In this document: positions 36,347-45,019 of the stretch, piece by piece
How positions within the stretch are numbered: the first letter of the stretch is position 1
Layout of the letters: each line of letters starts with the position of its first letter
Assembly (NCBI GenBank): GCA_905221605.1
Contig: CAJNDS010002455.1
Span: 301,467 to 348,966 of the forward strand
Origin: Symbiodinium natans
Taxonomy: Eukaryota > Sar > Dinophyceae > Suessiales > Symbiodiniaceae
DNA length: 47,500 nt
Direction: 5' to 3'
Made by a program: the position numbers and the translations under genes
The notes under the pieces: model-generated
The model's input: the letters and a program-made list of their open reading frames with translations, nothing else
Database searches by the model: none
What the model was told of the DNA's origin: nothing

Positions 36347-36781
36347 GTTCCCAAGGGCCTAAACCCTAAACCCTAAACCCTAAACCCTAAACCCTAAACC
36401 CTAAACCCTGAACCCTGAACCCTGAACCCTGAACCCTGAACCCTGAACCCTGAACCCTGAACCGTCCTCAACTGAACGGCTGTTTCAGGGTTTGGGGAGC
36501 AGGTCTGGCTTAACTGGGTTCTGGAAGCTTTTGTTGGACTTTTTTGGGCTCTGAGGGCTTTTCTTGGGGGCCCTGAAGGGTGTGTCAGGATTGTAGAATT
36601 TGGCGTTGAAGGTTTTGTTTTGTTTGGGGGAGCGGGGGGGGGGGGGGGGGGGGGGGGGGGTAAATTCCTGCACCCGAGGCCCTAAACCCTAAACCCTAAA
36701 TCCTAAACCCTAAATCCTAAACCCTAAGCCCTAAACCCCAAACCCTAAACCCTAAACCCTGACCCCGAAGCCCTAAAGCAG
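36347..36781. repeat. Intron-like: CCCTAAA/CCCTGAA arrays, G-run
   Basis: CCCTAAA 36362-36407, a homogeneous CCCTGAA run 36408-36464, unique sequence, a G-run of about 26 (36635-36660), CCCTAAA variants 36678-36775, ending CTAAAGCAG. Confidence 0.6.
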
Positions 36782-36872
36782 CTTCGGCCAGGGATGAGCG
36801 TGACCTGGCCATGTTCCTGCACTTCCCCCCGAACATCTTCCGGCTGCACGTGCACTTCGTCCCGGCCAACAG
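36782..36872 (+). CDS. Exon with HIT motif, DcpS-like scavenger decapping enzyme
   Basis: CTAAAGCAG| then two bases and 29 codons, including DLAMFLHFPPNIFRLHVHFV. The block FLHF-PP-x-x-x-x-LHVHF matches the region around the histidine triad of DcpS, which hydrolyses leftover m7G cap after 3'-5' mRNA decay. The triad is largely present (HVH). The most likely end is AACAG|GACTGC with a GA donor; reading on gives NRTAKGP and a stop. Rest of the gene not located. Confidence 0.65.
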
Positions 36873-38380
36873 GACTGCTAAGGGCCCCTGAGGGTTTAGG
36901 GTTTAGGGTTTAGGGTTTGGGGTTTAGGGTTTAGGGGTTAGGGTTTAGGGTTTAGGGTTTAGGGCCATAACCCCTTTAAAAGGCCCTTTATAGCGTTGAC
37001 TATGGGGGTCATAGGGCCTGATAGCCCATGCTGGAGGGGCCCCTAAATGTCGCCGCAAATCCGGTTTGAGGGCTGTTTGGGGTTTAGGGTTTAGGGCTTA
37101 GGGTTTTTTAGGGTGTAGGGTATAGGGTTCACCCAAAATCTCTGAACCACCCAACCAACTTCAAGAAGCCCTCAACTCTAACACTACCCAAGCCCTGAAA
37201 GCCCGTTTTAGGGTTTGGGGTTGAGGGTTTGGGGTCTACTGAAGCCCTGAAGCCCTGAAGCCCTGAAGCCCTGAAGCCCTGAAGCCCTGAAGCCCTGAAG
37301 CCCTGAAGCCCTGAAGCCCTGAAGCCCCTGAAGCCCCTGAAGCCCTGAAGCCCTGAACCCCCAAGCATAGCACCTAAATCCCCAAATCCTTTCTAAACCG
37401 GGTAGTTACATGGTCCCTTCTTTTAAAGATAGATAAGGGGTCCCCTTTTTCAGGGGCCATATTAAGGGACCATGCACCTACGCGAAGGTCCTCAAGCCCC
37501 AAAACCCTAGAATTCTAAAACCTTGCAACCCTTAAGCCTGAACACTAAACCCTAAACCCTAAACCCTAAACCCTAAACTCTAAACCCTAAACCCTAAACC
37601 CTAAACCCTAAACCCTGAGTCTCAGGGAACTGGGCCCCAGGAGCATGTGGGCTCCGACAGACGAGGCCGGGGTTTGAGGCTTCAGGGCATTGCAGATGTT
37701 TTTATAGGGGTCGGAAGAATTCCTAATGCTATTCGCCTAAGATCTTCCACTTGTTAAGGCCCCTCTAGAAGGGCTGTTTAGGGGTTTGGTGTTTACGTGT
37801 TTAGGGTGTTGTGGTTGTTGTAGGGTTTTAGGGGGTTTAAGGTTTTGGGGTTTAGGGTTGTATTGTAGAGTGTAGGGTGGCTTTATGTCTTGAGGGCTTT
37901 TGGGTTTCAAGAGCTTCAGGGTTACCTTGGCTTGAAGGGGTTCCACCGCCTGGAGTAAAATAGAGCGTTTCCCTAAACCCAACACCATGAAGCCCTCTGA
38001 GCTAGTTTGGGGTTTAGGGTTTAGGGTTTAGGGTTTAGGGTTTAGGGTTTAGGGTTTAGGGTTTAGGGTTTAGGGTTTAGGGTTTAGGTTTCAGGGGACA
38101 GTGTGTTCAGGGTGAATTGGGGTGTCAGCTTGTCATGAGCATCTCAAGTCCCTGAAAACAGGTGGGAGATGACAGAACAGACGACATGAGTAGTCAGCAG
38201 GCCCACTGTGCCCCTAACCCTAAACCCTCAACCCTAAACCCTAAACCCTAAACCTAAACCCTTAACCCTAAACCCTTAACCCTAAACCCTAAACCCTAAA
38301 CCCTAAACCCTAAACCCTAAACCCTAAACCCTAAACCCTAAACCCTAAACCCTAAACCCTATCTTCACTCTGGGCCGAAG
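36873..38380. repeat. Intron-like region, repeats and an inverted-repeat element
   Basis: TTTAGGG 36893-36965; G units 37080-37125; a homogeneous GAAGCCCT octamer array 37240-37350; inverted-repeat element 37409-37474; CCCTAAA 37545-37615; a possible microexon near 37641-37671; TTTAGGG 38010-38090; CCCTAAA 38215-38361. Ends GGCCGAAG. Confidence 0.5.
37409..37474. repeat. Inverted-repeat element, CATGGTCCCTT family, 66 bp
   Basis: CATGGTCCCTT and AAGGGACCATG are perfect 11-bp inverted ends, with AAGGGGTCCCCTTT in the middle. Smallest and cleanest member of the family. Confidence 0.7.
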
Positions 38381-38433
38381 CCCCGAACGCAGGTGGTGCC
38401 GCTCGAGCCGCTGATGCAGTCGGCGGCCTCAGG
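38381..38433 (+). CDS. Internal exon, unknown gene; first of a four-exon phase series
   Basis: GGCCGAAG| then two bases, PNAGGAARAADAVGGLR, then GTTTAGGG. Leaves in phase 0. The frame is open upstream too (SSLWAEA), so the 3' splice site is uncertain. Phase continues in the next three exons. Confidence 0.5.
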
Positions 38434-38701
38434 GTTTAGGGTTTAGGGTTTAGGGTTTAGGGTTTAGGGTTTAGGGTTTAGGCCAATTGTCGGGGGTTGT
38501 TCTGAACTTATCCTTTTTGCATTGAGGGAATCCTCTCGAAAAGGAATCCGATCATAGCGGGCGCTTGAAAGGCACCCCAGTTCTGAACCGATCCTTGTAA
38601 CCCTAAACCCTAAACCCTAAACCCTAAACCCTAAACCCTAAACCCTAAACCCTAAACCCTAAGCCCTGAAACCCTAAACCCTAAATCCTGATAGGACATA
38701 G
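38434..38701 (+). repeat. Predicted intron, TTTAGGG 5' arm and CCCTAAA 3' arm
   Basis: TTTAGGG 38434-38480, about 115 bases of unique sequence, CCCTAAA 38599-38690, ending GACATAG. Confidence 0.6.
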
Positions 38702-38755
38702 GACTCCGGAGAGCGCGTGCGGGGGATCCATGAGTTGTTTGAATCCCAACATCAT
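38702..38755 (+). CDS. Internal exon of 18 codons, unknown gene
   Basis: GACATAG| then DSGERVRGIHELFESQHH, phase 0-0, then GTTAGGGG. Joins in phase with the exons on both sides. Confidence 0.6.
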
Positions 38756-38946
38756 GTTAGGGGTTTTCTCATTGAGTAGCTGAACCCTAAACCCTAAACC
38801 CTAAACCCTAAACCCTAAACCCTAAACCCTAAACCTTAAACCCTAGACCCTAAACCCTAAACCCTAAACCCTAAACCCTTAAACCCGAGCACGTGGGAGC
38901 CCGAGCTGTCCCTAAAAGCGTGGGTCCGTCGACTAGGTCGCTCCAG
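38756..38946 (+). repeat. Predicted intron with CCCTAAA 3' arm
   Basis: Starts GTTAGGGG, with only a short 5' G part; CCCTAAA array 38782-38880; unique GC-rich tail ending GTCGCTCCAG. Confidence 0.55.
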
Positions 38947-39013
38947 TCCATGACGGCCGGCGACAATCGCGCAAGCCCCCTCGTGAAGAACTTTCCGAGG
39001 CTTTTGCGGAAAA
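38947..39013 (+). CDS. Internal exon, unknown gene
   Basis: GTCGCTCCAG| then SMTAGDNRASPLVKNFPRLL, RK and one base, then GTTTAGGG. Phase 0 in, 1 out, matching its neighbours. Confidence 0.62.
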
Positions 39014-39388
39014 GTTTAGGGTTTAGGGTTTAGGGTTTAGGGTGTAGGGTTTTAGGGCTCTAGGCTTTAGGGTTTACGGCTTAGGCGTGTGGATTCCTCA
39101 AGCCCCACACCTCAGACCCAAACCCGGAACCCCAAACCGCAAATCCTAAATCCTAAAGCCCTACCTAAACCCTAAACCCTAAAACCCAAGTCACAAACCC
39201 CAAACCCTAAACCCTAAACCCTACAACCCCACAGCCCTACAACCCTGCAAACCTGCAACCCTACAACCCTACAACCCTACAGCCCTACAACCCTACAACC
39301 CTACAACCCTACAACCCTACAACCCTACAATCCTAAAACCCTACAACCCTACAACCCTAAGACCTAAACAAGGGTACGTTTTTGCCAG
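39014..39388 (+). repeat. Predicted intron; CCCTACAA satellite
   Basis: TTTAGGG 39014-39090, CCCTAAA/CCCAAA units, then a homogeneous nonamer CCCTACAAC-like run at 39226-39362, ending GTTTTTGCCAG. Confidence 0.58.
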
Positions 39389-39443
39389 CTCCCGAAGGTC
39401 AAAGGTTTTTCTTCGGCGCGGTTGCCTTTGAGCTGTTTGGGAC
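39389..39443 (+). CDS. Internal exon, unknown gene; last of the phase series
   Basis: GTTTTTGCCAG| then two bases completing a split codon from 39013, PEGQRFFFGAVAFELFG and two bases, then donor GTGAAC. Aromatic, membrane- or core-like composition. Confidence 0.58.
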
Positions 39444-39629
39444 GTGAACAGCCCCAAAACACACAGCCTTTGCGCCCTGCCCTCATACCTAAACCCTAAC
39501 CCGCCTAACCCTAAACCCTAAACCCTAAACCCTAAACCCTAAACCCCAAACCCTAAGCCCTAAGCCCTAAACCCTAAGCCTTAAACCCTGAACCCTAAAC
39601 CTTAAACCCTAAGCCCTACATACCCCAAG
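39444..39629. repeat. Intron-like CCCTAAA array
   Basis: CCCTAAA with CCCTAAG variants from 39488 to about 39612, ending ACCCCAAG. Confidence 0.55.
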
Positions 39630-39726
39630 CCCTCCTCCTCGAGTTATTTGAGGAGAGTGGCTGGCTCGCATATCTTAAGCTGCGAGAAATGGACCTGACA
39701 GCCCGAAGGCCGCCGAGCTTTTTTTT
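39630..39726 (+). CDS. Internal exon of ~31 codons, unknown gene
   Basis: ACCCCAAG| then two bases, LLLELFEESGWLAYLKLREM, DLTARRPPSFF and two bases, then GTTTGGGGTTTAGGG. Clear helical, protein-like reading. Phase does not match the exon ending at 39443. Confidence 0.6.
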
Positions 39727-40043
39727 GTTTGGGGTTTAGGGTTTAGGGTTTAGGGTTTAGGGTTTAGGGTTTAGGGTTTAGGGTTTAGGGTTTAGGGTTT
39801 AGGGTTTAGGGTTTAGGGTTAGGGTTTTGGATTTTTTTTTTACAGGTGTTGAGGGTTTCAAGGGCCCTCTGTTTTCTGGTTTTCCGGGTTCTAAAGGTTC
39901 TGCGCGTTTCGAGGGTTTTGACGGGTTCTGAGGCCTTTGAAGCGTTCTCATGGTCTTCTAAGGTAGACGAGCCAGAATGCACAAACATGATCTTACGAGC
40001 AGGACCCCGAAACTCTCGGACCCTCACGCCTAAAAAGCCGTAG
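39727..40043. repeat. TTTAGGG array then unique sequence
   Basis: TTTAGGG 39727-39818, a T-run ending TTTACAG (39831-39845), then unique sequence that is open for about 65 codons (39846-40043) without family resemblance, ending GCCGTAG. Confidence 0.45.
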
Positions 40044-40119
40044 GCTGGTGACGCTGGCGACGCACCTGAGCCGTGACCCTCGCAGTTCCCGGTCCGGGAG
40101 ACTTCGAGGATTGCAGATG
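40044..40119 (+). CDS. Exon, unknown gene
   Basis: AGCCGTAG| then one base, LVTLATHLSRDPRSSRSGRL, RGLQM, then either donor GTCACTT or the codons VT and a TAA stop at 40126-40128. Confidence 0.5.
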
Positions 40120-40521
40120 GTCACTTAAGCTCTCAGGGTTTGGGTTTTTGGGTTTTGGGTTTAGGGTTTAGGGTTTAGGGTTTAGGGTTTAGGGTTTAGG
40201 GTTTAGGGTTTAGGGTTTAGGGTTTAGGGTTTAGGGTTTAGGGTTTAGGGTTTAGGGTTTAGGGTTTAGTGGTTAGGGTTTAGGGTTTAGGGTTTAGGGT
40301 TTAGGGTTTAGGGTTTAGGGTTTAGGGTTTAGGGTTTAGGGTTTAGGGTTTAGGGTTTAGGGTTTAGGGTTTAGGGTTTAGGGTTTGGGGTTTGGGCTTA
40401 ACCCTAAACCCTAAACCCCAAACCCCAAACCCCAAACCCTAAACCCTAAACCCTAAACCCTAAACCCTAAATTGTCAGCTCTCCAGCTTACACGATCTTT
40501 GCCCCCCTTGTGCCACTACAG
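40120..40521. repeat. Longest pure TTTAGGG array, then CCCTAAA
   Basis: TTTAGGG units run from about 40158 to 40388 (some 33 copies with few errors), reverse to CCCTAAA/CCCCAAA at 40400-40470, then unique sequence ending TGCCACTACAG. Confidence 0.75.
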
Positions 40522-40600
40522 CACATTCTCCGTGTGGCAGGACCTCGTCTCCGCCCTGATGCCTTTGGGCTGCATTGAAGTAGAAGGTCACATGATGTCT
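40522..40600 (+). CDS. Internal exon before a pure telomere-repeat intron
   Basis: CCACTACAG| then one base, TFSVWQDLVSALMPLGCIEV, EGHMMS, then GTTTAGGG. Leaves in phase 0. Its last 21 bases are repeated as the first 21 bases of the exon at 40697. Family not recognised. Confidence 0.62.
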
Positions 40601-40696
40601 GTTTAGGGTTTAGGGTTAGGGTTTAGGGTTTAGGGTTTAGGGTTTAGGGTTTGGGGTTTGGGGTTTGGGGTTTGGGGTTTAGGGTTTAGGGTGAAG
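40601..40696 (+). other. Predicted 96-nt intron made of TTTAGGG units
   Basis: GTTTAGGG followed by TTTAGGG and TTTGGGG heptamers throughout, ending GGTGAAG. No unique core. Flanked by near-identical 21-nt coding segments (40580-40600 and 40697-40717; 19 of 21 match). Confidence 0.6.
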
Positions 40697-40890
40697 GTAG
40701 AATGTCACATGATGTATTCTGATGTAACGTCCTGGAATGCAGTGGTATGTGCCATGCCCATATTCTGTGATGGTATCGCAGCTTTGCGAGATCTTGTGTC
40801 TTTTACGCGAGCTTGCGGAGGACGCGGACGGACAATGGCAACCGAAGCTGCGACGGGGTTGAGCGTTCGAAGGAGACCCGCGCGTTCAAG
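40697..40890 (+). CDS. Exon with PPR-like motif
   Basis: GTGAAG| then VECHMMYSDVTSWNAVVCAM and about 44 more codons to AAG|GTCAAGG. SDVTSWNAVVCAM resembles the D-V-x-SWNA start of plant-type (PLS) pentatricopeptide repeats, which bind organellar RNA. One repeat only, so the family call is tentative. Phase 0 at entry, agreeing with the previous exon. Confidence 0.5.
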
Positions 40891-41120
40891 GTCAAGGCCC
40901 GCGTGCTGCGCCCCTGAACCCGGAGCCTCAAACCCAGAACCATTGAAACTGATCCTAAGCAAAAGCCCTAAACCCTAAACCCAAAACCCTAAGCCCTAAG
41001 CCCAAAGCCCTAAACGACCCTGGAACCGGAACTTTTCTCAACCTAAACCCTAAACCCTAAACCCTAAACCCTAAACCCCAAACCCCAAACGCCTGGACCC
41101 CCAGCTGAGAGGACCCCCAG
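40891..41120. repeat. Intron-like CCCTAAA region with duplicated 3' splice site
   Basis: C-type units 40965-41090, then a 16-bp unit, GACCCCCAGCTGAGAG, twice in tandem (41096-41127), so the CCCCCAG splice site exists in two copies. Confidence 0.5.
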
Positions 41121-41191
41121 CTGAGAGGGGCTTGGCAGCGAGCTTCCGGCAGAGAGGGCAAAGGGCTCTTTGTCGCCGAGTGGCTGCAAAG
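41121..41191 (+). CDS. Internal exon, unknown gene
   Basis: CCCCCAG| then LRGAWQRASGREGKGLFVAE, WLQ and two bases, then GTTTAGGG. Clean exon with telomere-type donor. Confidence 0.58.
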
Positions 41192-43193
41192 GTTTAGGGT
41201 TTTAAGGGTTAAGGGTTAAGGATATAGGGTTTAGGGTTTGGGGTTTAGGGTTTAGGGTTTAGGGTTTACCCCAAACCTACACACGGCGTGGAGGCAAGGG
41301 GTTTGTTTCGGGTTAGGGTTTTAAGATTTTCAGGGCTCACGGTGAGAATCTCCTATCCTAAAACTTCCTGTAGGTTGTTATGGATTTAGGGCTCAGGGTT
41401 TTTGGATTCTATTTGGCGTTAGTTAGGCTTTGGGGTGATAACCCTAAACTCTAAGCCCTAAACCCTAATCCCTAAAACCCTAAACCCTAAGCCCTATCCC
41501 TTTGTGGACACGATAAATGGCTGCGGCGGGGGGGCGACGGGGGGGGGGGGGGGGGCGACAGGGGAGCGGGCGAGCCAAGGCATTTGGGTGTGGAGTTGGG
41601 GGTTTGGGGTTTGGGGTTTGGGGTTTGGGGTTTGGGGTTTAGGGTTTAGGGTTTAGGGTTTAGGGGTTTAGGGATCAGGGTTTGGGGTTTGGGGTTTAGG
41701 GTTTAGGATGCACCCAAAGCGCATTTGGAAGCAATAGCGGGGATGCGTCTCGCCTGTGTTTGTCTTCTGCCGGTTTTTTGAGGCTTGACGTTATATGGCT
41801 TGAGGGCTTTGGGTTCAGGAGGCTTGACGTTGCATGGTTTGGGGGCTTGAGGTTTTAGGCTTTTGCATTTCGGGTTTGGGGTTTCGGCTGGGTTCTTGCA
41901 TGTTTTGGCCACCTGGCGCAAGAATCGTCATGAGTGGCCCCCCTCCCGCGCGCAGAGGAGCGCGAGGTCCCAGGGCCCAGGGTACAGCGGCTTGACGAGC
42001 CTAGCTTTGAGGGTTTAGGGTTTAGGGTTTAGGGTACAGCCTGCGAGAGAGACCCAGCCTGCCGTAGTAGGGATAGTGGGGACGCTCTCAGAAAGTGCCA
42101 GGCATCAGTTCGAGCCTTCTTTGGCCCGAACTCCAGTGCGTGAGCGCTGCGGGCGTGCTGGAAAAAAAGCAGAGAGCGACCCAATCATCGGAGCCTGCAG
42201 GGTGTCAAAGATGCTAACCAGCTTACCTTAACCTCGAAACTGCTGACGCCACAAAGCCTAAACTCCGGACACCATAAAAACTCTTACATCCTGGGTTTTT
42301 TCAAGGAGCCTCCCAGAACAGCTGGCCCCTGATTTTTGAACAGATCCTGTGCTCTTAGAACCCTATGCCCCAAACCCCCTCATTTTTCCCAAAGGATTCG
42401 AGGGTGTTTGAGATTTGTTCTCCCACTTTGTTCTGGTCCTTTCGGGGTTAGATGGATTTCGGGTGGCCAGTCTCCAACAGGGCGGCGGGGGGCGGGGGGA
42501 GGGGGGGAATAGGTTCGAGAATGGTGGGCTGTTATAGAGCTTCGGTACTTAGAACCTCAATGATTACTGTACTTATAGGCCCCCTAAGTCTGCTAAGTCC
42601 TCTGAAGCAGCTTAGAAGTAGACTTATACTTTGGGGTTATGAGTACCCATGAACCCCCTAAACCCTAACTCTAAACCCTAAACCCTAAACCCTAAACTCT
42701 AAACCCTAAACCCTAAACCCTAAACCCTATCTCCATTCCTCCATTCGTCCATTCGTCCGTTCATCCATTCATGCATTCATCCATTCATCCATTCATCCAT
42801 TCATCCATTCATCCATTCATCCATTCATCCATTCATCCATTCATCCATTCATCCATTCATCCATTCATCCATCCATCCATTCATTCATGGATTCATTCAT
42901 TCATTCATTCATCTATTAATATTTGTGTTTATGTATTGCGTTCATTTGCATTGCTATTTCCTTGGGGGCAGGGGCGGCGGCTTCGAATTTTGGACTTTGA
43001 AGGCTTTGGGTTTCGGGTTTCGAGTTTAGGGCTTAGGGTTGAGCGTTTAGGGTGTAGGGCTTACCCTAAACCCTAACCCCTAAACCCTAAACCCTAAACC
43101 CTAAACCCTAAACCCTAAACCCTAAACCCTTAGGGTTTAGGGTTTAGGGCTTTTGTTCTGTCAGACTGAGGCCTGCCACGCTTTCTCCGGCAG
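41192..43193. repeat. Long mixed region, no confident gene
   Basis: TTTAGGG variants 41192-41270; C-type 41440-41495; G-run 41536-41554; TTTGGGG/TTTAGGG 41600-41705; a possible microexon after CGCGCAG at 41978; unique sequence 42040-42640 with a G-rich patch near 42480-42508; CCCTAAA 42655-42730; ATTC/ATCC microsatellite 42731-42913; G then C then G heptamers 43015-43150. Ends CTTTCTCCGGCAG. Confidence 0.5.
42731..42913. repeat. ATTC/ATCC tetranucleotide microsatellite
   Basis: CATTCATC-type octamers repeated about 20 times, ending in pure ATTC units. It creates a spurious ORF of Ile-His-Ser repeats. Confidence 0.9.
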
Positions 43194-43240
43194 GCCTCCT
43201 GGAACAGGAGGAGACGGAGGACGCCAGCAGCCGGCTCCGG
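43194..43240 (+). CDS. Internal exon of 15 codons, unknown gene
   Basis: CTTTCTCCGGCAG| then two bases and LLEQEETEDASSRLR, then GTTTGGGG. The 3' splice site lies in the hairpin GAGGCCTGCC...GGCAGGCCTC (43168-43198). Confidence 0.57.
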
Positions 43241-43546
43241 GTTTGGGGTTTGGGGTTTAGGGTTTAGGGTTTAGGGTTTAGGGTTTAGGGTTTAGGGTTT
43301 GGGGTTTAGAGTTTAGGCCCTGAAGCTTTCAGGCCCTGAAGCCTAGACCCTGAAATTTTCAACCTTCCTTCCACGTGCTCGCAGGCCGACACCCGCAAGC
43401 CCCAAAGCCAAGCCTGCTAAACCCCGTGAGCACCCGCGTGACCCTAAACCCTAAGACCTAAACCCGAAACCCTAAACCCTGTTGGTTGTTTGGGTGTTGG
43501 CGTGGCTTGACTGTCTCTTGATCCGCCTACTGAGCTGCTGACGTAG
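43241..43546. repeat. Intron-like TTTAGGG then mixed sequence
   Basis: TTTGGGG/TTTAGGG to 43315, degenerate C-rich sequence, a possible exon after GCTCGCAG at 43385 (ADTRKPQSQAC, stop), C-type units 43440-43480, unique sequence ending CTGACGTAG. Confidence 0.5.
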
Positions 43547-43595
43547 CAAGAGGCGCCGTGCAACACAAGACGGCAAAGCCGACGAACCCTTTTGG
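43547..43595 (+). CDS. Internal exon, basic/acidic helix; first of a three-exon chain
   Basis: CTGACGTAG| then one base and KRRRATQDGKADEPFW, then GTTTAGGG. Phase 0 out, joining 43871. Confidence 0.55.
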
Positions 43596-43870
43596 GTTTA
43601 GGGAACAAGCCCCACAAGCCCCAAACCCTCCACAGCGAGCCCCATAACCTTAAACCCTCAAACCTTAAACCCTCAAACCCTCAAACCCTTTCCCTAAACC
43701 CTAAACCCTAAACCCTAAACCCTAAACCCTAAACCCTAAACCCTAAACCCTAAATCCTTAAACCCTAAACCCGAAACCCTGCACCCTAAACCCTAAACCC
43801 TAAACCCTAAACCCTAAACCCTAAACCTTCAAGACCCTATATGCCCTGTTCAAACCCCTGGCTTGGCCAG
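43596..43870 (+). repeat. Predicted intron, mainly CCCTAAA 3' arm
   Basis: GTTTAGGG once, then C-rich variants and CCCTAAA arrays at 43690-43755 and 43785-43828, ending GGCTTGGCCAG. Confidence 0.58.
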
Positions 43871-43921
43871 GAGCTTGTGCGCTTGCTGCGCCGTGCAGAG
43901 CGGGCGGAGCAGCGTTCAGAG
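43871..43921 (+). CDS. Internal exon of 17 codons, coiled-coil segment
   Basis: GGCTTGGCCAG| then ELVRLLRRAERAEQRSE, phase 0-0, then donor GTGGATTC. Joins in phase with 43547-43595 and 44382-44444. Confidence 0.6.
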
Positions 43922-44381
43922 GTGGATTCGGGGTTTCGGGGCTTTTGGGTTTATAGGGTTTGGGGGGTCCTTTTCAGGGTTTAGGGTTTAGGGTTTAGGG
44001 TTTAGGGTCTATACAATACCAAGTTTCGAGGGACCTTCTTCATGACTGAGTTGTAGCAGTTCCTCAGCACCCAGTTGGGACGCTTTCAACTCTGTCTTGA
44101 GTTAGGGGGGGCCTTAAACCCTAAACCCTAAACCCTTTTAGGGGGGGGGCCCTTCGCGCCGATGAGAGCGTGCAGCGCAAGAAACCCTAATCCCTAAGAC
44201 CTACACCCAAGCCCTAAACCCTAAACCCCCAAACCCTACTCCCTAAGTCCTAATCAAGCCCCAGCCCTCAACCGATGTGAAGTGGTTCAAGCCCTAAACC
44301 CTAAACCCTAAACCCTAAACCCTAAACCCTAAACCCTAAACCCTAAACCCTAAACCCTAAACCCTAAAGTTCACTCGCCAG
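43922..44381 (+). repeat. Predicted intron, TTTAGGG 5' arm and CCCTAAA 3' arm
   Basis: TTTCGGG/TTTAGGG 43930-44005, unique sequence, short C block, CCCTAAA array 44289-44368, ending CACTCGCCAG. Confidence 0.58.
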
Positions 44382-44444
44382 GTCCTGACGGCAGAACTCG
44401 CAGCAGCCGCCGCAAGGGTGGCGGAGACGGAGGATCCGCCTTAG
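44382..44444 (+). CDS. Terminal exon of the coiled-coil chain
   Basis: CACTCGCCAG| then VLTAELAAAAARVAETEDPP and TAG. In phase with the two previous exons, giving an alanine/glutamate-rich helical C-terminus. If the stop is skipped, GTATTT could be a donor for another frame. Confidence 0.55.
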   Translation, partial: VLTAELAAAAARVAETEDPP

Positions 44445-44841
44445 GTATTTGGGCCAGCCGGGGCTTATGGACTTAGGGGGTTTAGGGTTTAGGGTTTGGG
44501 GTTTAGGGTTCAGGGTTTAGGGGTTAGGGTGTAGGGATTAGGGGGACTTTAGGGTGCAGGGTTTGGGATTTCCGAAGCTCAAACCTCGTTTGGAATCTCT
44601 ATAAGCCCGCCCGAGACCCATGAGGAATGAGGGCCAGGTTGCGCTAACCCTAAACCCTAGACCTGAACCCAAAAACCCTAAACCCTAAACCCTAAACCCT
44701 AAACCCTAAACCCTAAACCCTAAACCCTAAACCCTAAGCCCTAAGCCCTAAGCCCTAAGCCCTAAACCCTAAACCCTAAACCCTAACCCTAAACCTACCC
44801 ATGCACCTCCAAGTGGGGTTAGGTGCGCCACGCCCCGGTAG
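44445..44841. repeat. TTTAGGG then CCCTAAA, gap between genes or intron
   Basis: G-type units 44476-44560, unique sequence, CCCTAAA with a CCCTAAG run (44680-44790), ending CCCCGGTAG. Confidence 0.55.
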
Positions 44842-44900
44842 GACGCCGCGGGCGCGAAAGTCGCCGCCTCCGCTGCGAGCTTGAGGGCCTCTGAGGCCGG
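44842..44900 (+). CDS. Internal exon, alanine-rich helix, unknown gene
   Basis: CCCCGGTAG| then DAAGAKVAASAASLRASEA and two bases, then GTTTAGGG. Phase 0 in. Confidence 0.57.
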
Positions 44901-45019
44901 GTTTAGGGTTTAGGGTTTCGGGTTTCGGGTTTAGGGTTTGGGGTTTAGGGTTTAGGGCGTTTAGGAGGGATTCTCGGGCGTTCGTGTTAGTTTAGGGCTA
45001 CCGTTTTCGAGCTCAGCAG
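44901..45019 (+). other. Predicted 119-nt intron with TTTAGGG 5' part
   Basis: GTTTAGGG/TTTCGGG/TTTGGGG units for about 60 bases, then unique sequence ending GAGCTCAGCAG. No CCCTAAA arm. Confidence 0.5.

Noticed and set aside
37129-37368. Minus-strand ORF of GFRASGLQ repeats
   Set aside because: Product of the GAAGCCCT octamer array.
42771-43076. 101-aa ORF of Ser-Ile-His-Pro-Phe repeats
   Set aside because: Product of the ATTC/ATCC microsatellite.
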